A stretch of 64,000 nt of DNA from Cylindrotheca closterium (taxonomy: Eukaryota > Bacillariophyta > Bacillariophyceae > Bacillariales > Bacillariaceae), in assembly GCA_933822405.4 (NCBI GenBank), contig CAKOGP040001981.1:7909-71908 (forward strand), given 5' to 3'. The notes beneath the pieces were generated by a model, which did no database searches, was not told where the DNA came from, and saw only the letters and a list, made by a program, of their open reading frames with translations. Both the position numbers and the translations under genes were made by a program. Positions 62,806 to 64,000 of the stretch are shown one piece after another (position 1 is the stretch's first letter; each line of letters starts with the position of its first letter).

Positions 62806-64000
62806 CTAGACTATCTCTTGGATCTCCACAACTGTCACAGTGCCCTCAACTCCGTCCACCATTCTCTCCTTGTCAACCGCAATCACGCGAAACATAGTGT
62901 CCGGAGCAAACAAAACCTCAGCTTCATGTTTGTTCTTTGAAAACTCCGAGACGTCCACGCCACTGCAATGTCTGCTGATAGCAAAAAGGATTCTTGTTTG
63001 GGAACGATCAATCGTGTTCAAAAAGGCCGAAGCCTTGAGCTCCGATTGGCTCGTGCTAAAGAAACCCTTGTCGCACAAAGTACCTCCGACTTCCAGCTTC
63101 ATTGGGATGCTTCCCGATCCCCGGTACAATGTCTTGTCGCTGTCAAAAACCTTCAAATGCTTCTCCCAGCGAAGGCCAACGTTCAACGCCCTTCTGGCTT
63201 GCTGAGTGATGCCAATGTATTTCTCCTTCCCGGGTTGGATCCTTCCACTTCGAAGAAAGGAATTGATGATTGCATAATCTTTCCCAGTGTACATCTTGAT
63301 CGCCTTCGTCAGTTGTCTGAACTGCTTTCTACCCATGGGTCGCTGGAGCCAGTCGTCGATCTTCTTTCGACTAAGCTCGATCCCATTGAAGCCATTCTTC
63401 ACTTGTTCCAGTACCTTGGATTGCATCAATCCGTGTTGCTCACAACACTCACGTTGACTCCATTCACTCTCCACTGGTTCCAATTCCTTCGATTGCTCCA
63501 ACTTGGGCTGCTCACGACATTCGCTTTGCTTCCATTGGTCTTTGATTTGATCCAACACCATGGATTGCTTCAATCTGTGTTGTTCAAGACACTCACGTTG
63601 CTCCCATTGGTCCTTGATTTGTCCCAGCACCTTGGATTGCTTCAATCTGTGTTGCTCACGACACTCATGTTGGCTGTGGACCTTTTCCACTACCTTGGAT
63701 TGCTCCATCTCTTGGATCTCCACAACTGTCACAGTGCCCTCAACTCCGTCCACCATTCTCTCCTTGTCAACCGCAATCACGCGAAACATAGTGTCCGGAG
63801 CAAACAAAACCTCAGCTTCATGTTTGTTCTTTGAAAACTCCGAGACGTCCACGCCACTGCAATGTCTGCTGATAGCAAAAAGGATTCTTGTTTGGGAACG
63901 ATCAATCGTGTTCAAAAAGGCCGAAGCCTTGAGCTCCGATTGGCTCGTGCTAAAGAAACCCTTGTCGCACAAAGTACCTCCGACTTCCAGCTTCATTGGG
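62806..64000 (-). CDS. second tandem ADP-ribosyltransferase gene, 5' part outside window
   Basis: The frame runs off the window end in the second ART domain. One complete 298-residue unit and the C-terminal part of a second are visible, with the same LYRGSG, GFFSTS and HEAEVLF motifs. The linker between them is the DQIKDQWKQSEC type, with VESEWSQREC where the first gene has VESQW or VESPW. The gene ends with the same EIQEIV tail, and the downstream flank is the same as that of the first gene. The number of ART domains and the start are not known. Confidence 0.8.
   Translation of the reverse strand, partial: PMKLEVGGTLCDKGFFSTSQSELKASAFLNTIDRSQTRILFAISRHCSGVDVSEFSKNKHEAEVLFAPDTMFRVIAVDKERMVDGVEGTVTVVEIQEMEQSKVVEKVHSQHECREQHRLKQSKVLGQIKDQWEQRECLEQHRLKQSMVLDQIKDQWKQSECREQPKLEQSKELEPVESEWSQRECCEQHGLMQSKVLEQVKNGFNGIELSRKKIDDWLQRPMGRKQFRQLTKAIKMYTGKDYAIINSFLRSGRIQPGKEKYIGITQQARRALNVGLRWEKHLKVFDSDKTLYRGSGSIPMKLEVGGTLCDKGFFSTSQSELKASAFLNTIDRSQTRILFAISRHCSGVDVSEFSKNKHEAEVLFAPDTMFRVIAVDKERMVDGVEGTVTVVEIQEIV

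Larger units (their letters stand above)
59338..64000. repeat. direct segmental duplication, unit 2 (continues past window)
   Basis: Same order as unit 1: carbonic anhydrase 3' fragment, interrupted repeat-protein gene, hairpin elements, ART gene. Unit 2 lacks 38 bp present in unit 1 at 52792-52830 (ATGTTCTGTACAGTCAGG and following). Confidence 0.85.

Noticed and set aside
1..64000. tRNA, rRNA or other structural RNA genes
   Set aside because: I looked for typical T-arm and anticodon patterns and saw none I could support; a covariance search would be needed to exclude them.

Overview
The window is nuclear DNA from a photosynthetic stramenopile, most likely a diatom. Genes on both strands are split by short GT-AG introns (about 60-300 bp). 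Two proteins start with a signal peptide followed by an ASAF-like plastid cleavage site (TAF|VP, DAF|VT). There is a delta-class carbonic anhydrase, and Asn/Gln homopolymers are frequent. The genetic code looks standard, with TAA, TAG and TGA all used as stops. I cannot name the species.

Layout. 0-5.4 kb: a 5'-truncated hypothetical gene, then two paralogous prolyl-4-hydroxylase-like/ankyrin genes around a stefin-type cystatin. 5.57-9.45 kb: copy A of a 3.9-kb repeat coding for an 802-residue membrane-anchored protein with three SILR...RVxF modules, which resemble protein phosphatase 1 docking sites. 10.4-42.3 kb: mostly conserved housekeeping genes: plastid LON-domain protein, RING-H2 protein, RRM protein, PAN3, PPIL3-type cyclophilin, APH-like kinase, helicase-associated-domain protein, KICS2-like protein, plastid OB-fold/methyltransferase, DNAJC9-like protein, arrestin-like protein, coiled-coil protein and SHPRH-type ATPase/E3. 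A 2.1-kb segment at 13.6-15.7 kb is bounded by 56-bp perfect inverted repeats. 42.6-46.5 kb: copy B of the 3.9-kb repeat, inverted relative to copy A. 47.2-49.8 kb: a methyltransferase and a delta-carbonic anhydrase. 49.4-64 kb: a direct segmental duplication with a period of about 9.8 kb. Each unit holds a 3' piece of the carbonic anhydrase gene, a repeat protein carrying the same in-frame TGA, paired hairpin elements, and a tandem ADP-ribosyltransferase (ART) gene. The first ART gene has five near-identical ART domains; the second runs off the window.

The most unusual content is the pair of multicopy families, SILR/RVxF and ART-array. They encode different kinds of protein but share a tandem 'GSGW-ESG-RYSLR' motif. 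They also share a conserved hairpin-containing element of about 90 bp in the same 3' position. This suggests a common mobile or recombining origin. The ART array shows an alternating, dimeric higher-order repeat. All functional statements rest on motif recognition by eye; no search was run.
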